In this document: in pieces, positions 35,853-39,298 of the stretch
Layout of the letters: the number at the start of each line of letters is the position of its first letter
Numbering within the stretch: position 1 is the first letter of the stretch
Assembly (NCBI GenBank): GCA_027577415.1
Contig: JANBQS010000081.1
Coordinates: forward strand, 1-39,298
Direction of reading: 5' to 3'
From: Coemansia sp. RSA 922
Taxonomy: Eukaryota > Kickxellomycota > Kickxellomycetes > Kickxellales > Kickxellaceae
Length of the DNA stretch: 39,298 bases
The notes under the pieces: model-generated
Told to the model about the DNA's origin: nothing
The model's database searches: none
Seen by the model: the letters and a program-made list of their open reading frames with translations, nothing else
Made by a program: the position numbers and the translations under genes

Positions 35853-36224
35853 ATTGAACATAGCTAATATTTTCTTTTCATTGGGTATCAGGCTTGTGGA
35901 ACAATATCTCCATAGCAAGAAAATACATGCTTAGCAACTCATTTTTTAAACTTTTATTCGTTAATACTGCAAATAAATAGAAAAGTGGTTTGCTAATAAA
36001 GAAGATACAAGGACTCACAAGAAGAGATGGCTCAGGCTCCCAGAGTATGCCCTTGTGAGAGATGTAAATCCCCCATGTTGAGATCATTGGAGCAGTATGT
36101 GCATACAGCTCTGAGCCAATCAAGCACACCCCTATGAACCTATGCCAAGTGGTAGTTGTGCTAAAACGCAGCTAAACAACACAATAAGTTTCAGACATAA
36201 AACAGATGCTCATAACTCCATGTG
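35853..36224. other. Intergenic region between convergent small genes
   Basis: These 372 bp lie between the stops of the plus-strand gene 35472 and the minus-strand gene 36548. A minus-strand frame here (35878-36129) has no ATG at its 5' end and no recognisable content, so it is not called. Confidence 0.45.
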
Positions 36225-36548
36225 TCAAGCTGCTTTTAAGACCTGGCCATTATTGTCACCCTTAATGTCTGCAAGTATGTCCATTATTTCTTTGCCAGCA
36301 TTTTCAGCATTCATAATTAAATTATCAAACTGCTCCTGGCTGCCATAAAACACACAATCACCACAAACTTTATTTTTGCCAACATCCCACATTGTTAGTA
36401 GGCAATCAGGATCAATTATGTTTAAGATGTTTGTAAAATCATCAGCATATTCTTCATCTTCATGATCAACTAGGGTAGTTCTACCAATGTAAAATAGTGA
36501 TTTATCTGTACCCAAGGCAAATACATTGACGTCCCTAATGTTACTCAT
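36225..36548 (-). CDS. Small orphan protein, possible family B member (107 aa)
   Basis: An intronless frame from ATG 36548 to its stop at 36225 encodes 107 residues. No known domain is seen. The segment Y-A-D-D-F-T-N-I-L-N-I-I resembles Y-D-D-D-F-I-K-I-L-K-V-I of the neighbouring gene at 35472. It precedes a W at a comparable distance (L-L-T-M-W versus F-N-L-I-W), so it is plausibly a diverged, rearranged relative. There are two cysteines (C-G-D-C) and no signal peptide or membrane helix. The minus-strand TATA box lies 104 bp upstream, as in the other island genes. Confidence 0.58.
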   Translation of the reverse strand: MSNIRDVNVFALGTDKSLFYIGRTTLVDHEDEEYADDFTNILNIIDPDCLLTMWDVGKNKVCGDCVFYGSQEQFDNLIMNAENAGKEIMDILADIKGDNNGQVLKAA

Positions 36549-36644
36549 AGTTAGTCTTATTCCTCAATGCAATAATGTGGGTGCTGAAATAGGATGGTAT
36601 GTAAGATGTAGAGGAGGAGGAAGAAAGGGCGCAGGGTTTACCAG

Positions 36645-36652
36645 CTTAAATA
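36645..36652 (-). promoter_or_regulatory. TATA box of small gene 36548
   Basis: TATTTAAG on the minus strand starts 104 bp upstream of the ATG and is followed by a C/T-rich stretch (CCCTTTCTTCCTCCTCCTC), matching the TATA plus pyrimidine layout of the neighbouring small genes. Confidence 0.55.
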
Positions 36653-36772
36653 CCAGCTATGGCAAGGCCCTCTCCTTGTGCCCCATTGCTGAAACATGAT
36701 TATAATGACATGCATTCAAAGACAAGCTGCCCCTTAGTAAAAGGAAATGTTGGTGGCCTGAAAATAGCATTC

Positions 36773-37011
36773 AGAATTGGAAATGCACTGCTAATCATGT
36801 GTTGCTTCCTTTTCCACAAAACGATTCTGCACTTTAGTTTCTAATTGCACTTTCTTTGAAACTAAGAAAGGCAACCACTTTGGTGATGTCATTGTAGATA
36901 TGTTGTATTCTTGGAATTGGAAATGCACTGCCAGTCATGTGTTGCTTCTTGTTCTCAAAACGATTCTGCACATATGTTTCTAAGTGCACTTGCTTGGACA
37001 CCAAGAAAGGC
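36773..37011. repeat. Two ~99-bp direct repeats upstream of small gene 36548
   Basis: Copy 1 (36773-36871) and copy 2 (36913-37011) have a period of 140 bp. Shared blocks are GAATTGGAAATGCACTG, TCATGTGTTGCTTC, AAAACGATTCTGCAC and AAGAAAGGC. A TGTAGATATGT follows both. Confidence 0.85.
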
Positions 37012-37616
37012 TGTAGATATGTAGGGCATTAGCCCAAGTCACTGTTCAAATGTCTCATAATATAATAAATAATAAAAGATATAAAAGTAATGATAAAGTA
37101 ACCTAAGCTGGTATGCCATGCATGGTCCCTTTTATAAGTATGGTCATGGTGCAGTAGTGCTAGCTGTAAACATTAAAGGATCTTTCAGTTGGGCAGTGGA
37201 CTGGTCACTTGACCAAACTGAGGGATCACTCACCAATGCGCTCTGTTGATCCTAAAGTAAGAACTGAACTGAGCCAAATCAAGAAATAGGACAATGGTAC
37301 TGAGGTCAAAAATAATTATTTAACAGCTTCTACTTGGTCTTGGTCTTGATCATCTGCGCTATATTTGGTCATGCTATGTGGCAGCCAAAGCTGGCCATTG
37401 TAATTGCTGAAAGGGCCACTAGGTATGGCCTGCTTCTCAGCAAGATAGGGAAAGGGTTTCTCTAGTTTGTTATTAATTCTATCTGCTTATTTACTCTATA
37501 ATATTTGCTCATAATACTTACTTGCTAATATGTATGCAGCCCAACATTTGATTTCTAAACTGAATCAATGAATTAATTATTGCTAGAAAGCTCACAGCCA
37601 GCAAACATCCTGTTAT
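37012..37616. other. AT-rich intergenic DNA in island 3
   Basis: I find no supported gene, repeat or RNA in these 605 bp. A few TATA-like strings (near 37068-37088) occur in AT-rich context and are not called. Confidence 0.4.
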
Positions 37617-37912
37617 TTTTGCCAAAGAGCACCACCTGACATGTGACATAATGGCAGATAGTAGTGGAAATAGGAAATGCATTGATGTGTTTTCTGATTA
37701 TGTCATCCTAGTTGGCTCTCTCCCTTTTTCCGATTTGGTGCTAAAAATAGAGGTGCATTAGAGCATGATGACATCATACTCTTTGGCAAAAGAGTACCAC
37801 CTGATATGTGACATAATGGCAGATAGTAGTGGAAATAGGAAATGTGTTTGTGTGATTTCTGATTACGTCATCCCCAGCTTGCAGTTATACACAGATTTGC
37901 ACCAAAAGTAGA
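37617..37912. repeat. Two ~130-bp direct repeats upstream of small gene 38087
   Basis: Copy 1 (about 37617-37752) and copy 2 (about 37781-37912) have a period of 164 bp. The core GTGACATAATGGCAGATAGT and the following AGTGGAAATAGGAAATG are identical, then TTTCTGATTA-C/T-GTCATCC and GATTTG follow. Copy 2 ends about 20 bp before the TATA box. Confidence 0.88.
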
Positions 37913-37934
37913 AGAAATAGTGGTTGGCAAGAGC

Positions 37935-37943
37935 TATATAAAC
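37935..37943 (+). promoter_or_regulatory. TATA box of small gene 38087
   Basis: TATATAAAC lies 152 bp upstream of the ATG and is followed by ACCTAATCCCCACACCTCTT, which resembles the sequence after the TATA box at 35346. Confidence 0.65.
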
Positions 37944-38086
37944 AAGACCTAATCCCCACACCTCTTCTTCCCCTCTCTTTTCTTCACACTCACTTCACAT
38001 TTTTCCAGCACACACTAGTAACATTATTATTGTTGAAAACAACAGGTAATAACCATAAGATATACTGACAGATATAGTATCATACA

Positions 38087-38521
38087 ATGAGTACAAATTT
38101 AACCATGGATGAATATAGTAACCCAGATTACTATATTGAATTGTATTCCAATTACAAAGATGATGCTAAGAGTGCTGCAGCTTTAATTGGAAAGTTCTGT
38201 CATGAAAGATCCCTAGATATAAGAGTATTTAGACAACTTGAAGAGAATACTGTAATGGAAAATTTGAAGGGAGAAGTAGGTGTAAGACATGTACTTGCAA
38301 TTCCACAAATCGAGGGATATGCTGCTGTACCTATGGCCCCAGAACTAATTGATATACTTCAAAGTATTGAGAACTATACTACTCTAGGATATTCATTCAG
38401 TTGGCCCAAAGATGGCATTGAGCTTAGGAAATTTATATCAAGTGGGGTATCATCTGTTTGTGGTTATACTCAGCATAGTGATTGTAAAATAGTGAAGTAT
38501 AATAAGGAGTGGAAACACTAG
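38087..38521 (+). CDS. Small orphan protein, family B (144 aa)
   Basis: An intronless frame from ATG 38087 to TAG 38521 encodes 144 residues; an in-frame ATG six codons further (38105) is the other possible start. No known domain, signal peptide or membrane helix is seen. It is a full-length diverged paralogue of the protein at 35472, best at F-S-W-P-K-D-G-I-E-L (about 106-115). It has an extra C-terminal tail of about 25 residues with C-x-K-I-V-K-Y. Use of AT-rich codons throughout differs from the conserved genes on the left. Function unknown. Confidence 0.68.
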   Translation: MSTNLTMDEYSNPDYYIELYSNYKDDAKSAAALIGKFCHERSLDIRVFRQLEENTVMENLKGEVGVRHVLAIPQIEGYAAVPMAPELIDILQSIENYTTLGYSFSWPKDGIELRKFISSGVSSVCGYTQHSDCKIVKYNKEWKH

Positions 38522-39298
38522 TACATTGAGCTCACATCCTAGTTTTTGCTTGCATCACAAGTCTCGAGTAGAAATTTGCATATAATAAACTATTGGCAAC
38601 TAATAGTCACTTAATAATAGACTGCATTTACAACTATTGTCATGTAGATGTAACCAAGAAGAATCAACTAATAAATCAAGACAAGTGGCACAGCTTATGC
38701 CACAATAAAAAAATAGGATTAGAAGTTAGCTTATCTGTGTTTACTAAATATGGCTTAATATCTTTTCATAAGTATTTGTCAACAGATATTTACTTACTGC
38801 CTAGAATCCATGTCTACATACTCATATATACTGGCAATATATACCTGGCTTATTCTTTGTTGTTGACCTACAATTGCATATAATTTATGGAGTCACCAGC
38901 TCATGTCAACTCATTGACTAATCACCACAAGCATCTAATGTAGTTTAAGGAATTTCAGGGCAAGTATGAGCTATCTCAAAATGATTTCATACTATAAGAA
39001 AGGCAGAAACGTGTTAACAGTTGGAACATGTAAAGTGTATAAGAAAAAGCTAGTAAATAGAATTACATAGATATAGAATAAATAACTTATAGCCATAAAG
39101 GATAAAGAGAAAAACATGGAAACGTTGAACGTCAATCTTGTAAGGTAAATGGTGTCTGGATCAGTGTTGTCTAATCTAGCTAAGCATGCAGACAAAGGGT
39201 ATAAAATATGTGTTCACTAAAGGGGGACATCTTGATACCTGAAATTACCAACTTTCTTTCTAAACGTGGCTGTGATTTCAGTAATTCGTGACTCAGGT
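38522..39298. other. AT-rich intergenic DNA to the right edge
   Basis: The last 777 bp hold no supported gene. A TATAAAATA at about 39200 could be the TATA box of a further small gene beyond the edge. A plus-strand frame at 38593-38883 has no ATG and is not called. Confidence 0.4.

Noticed and set aside
35878..36129. Minus-strand frame of 83 codons downstream of gene 36548
   Set aside because: Begins at a non-ATG codon, no TATA box at the usual distance, no similarity to the small families.
38593..38883. Possible 96-codon gene near the right edge
   Set aside because: No ATG in the frame, only a TTG; no recognisable content or promoter.
1..39298. tRNA, rRNA, CRISPR array, telomere repeats or bacterial operon signals
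   Set aside because: None were recognised; spacing, introns and protein families all point to fungal nuclear DNA.

Overview
The window looks like nuclear DNA of a fungus, most likely an early-diverging, gene-dense lineage with few introns. The evidence is a set of conserved fungal proteins: the Golgi coiled-coil protein CASP/Coy1, the Rag GTPase Gtr1, an apyrase, a monocarboxylate-type MFS carrier, a NEDD8 protease, Clp1, an Ayr1-like reductase, a hormone-sensitive-lipase-like hydrolase, a fungal-specific transcription factor, a Yfh7-like P-loop kinase and lipin/Pah1. Most genes have no intron. Four introns in three other conserved families plus the transcription factor (82, 92, 129 and 75 nt, GT..AG) can be placed. 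Placement in Kickxellomycotina (Coemansia-like) is a guess from gene style, not something I can prove.

The layout alternates between two kinds of DNA. GC-richer blocks carry conserved genes: 1-3676 (CASP/Coy1, Gtr1, a truncated TDT transporter, all minus), 7949-11686 (apyrase, MFS carrier, minus), and 13902-34775 (acidic orphan +, Cys-rich GPI-type protein -, mucin-like cell-wall protein -, Ulp1-type protease -, Clp1 -, SDR +, alpha/beta hydrolase +, transcription factor -, Yfh7-like kinase -, lipin +). Divergent pairs (Clp1/SDR and Yfh7-like/lipin) share short intergenic promoters. Hydrolase/transcription factor and acidic orphan/GPI protein are convergent.

The other kind is AT-rich islands at about 3.7-7.9 kb, 11.7-13.6 kb and 34.8-39.3 kb. 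These hold six small intronless genes (92-144 codons) that I cannot assign to any known family. Each has a clear TATA box 100-150 bp upstream of its ATG and duplicated or repeated DNA upstream. Two lie in a 2-kb-period direct duplication (5165 and 7164) and are clear paralogues. Two more (35472 and 38087), and perhaps a third (36548, minus), form a second family with a C-terminal W-P-K-x2-I-E-L signature. A 12-bp element, CCCTTCCAACCA, occurs upstream of three of the six, in two different islands. A decayed retroelement protease-like fragment lies between the two halves of the 2-kb duplication. This small-gene system, with its repeat-laden promoters, is the most likely undescribed biology here.

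Functional themes in the conserved part are lipid metabolism (lipin, Ayr1-like reductase, HSL-like hydrolase), nutrient and secretory-pathway control (Gtr1, CASP, apyrase) and the cell surface (two GPI-type proteins). No tRNA, rRNA, CRISPR array or telomere repeat was recognised.
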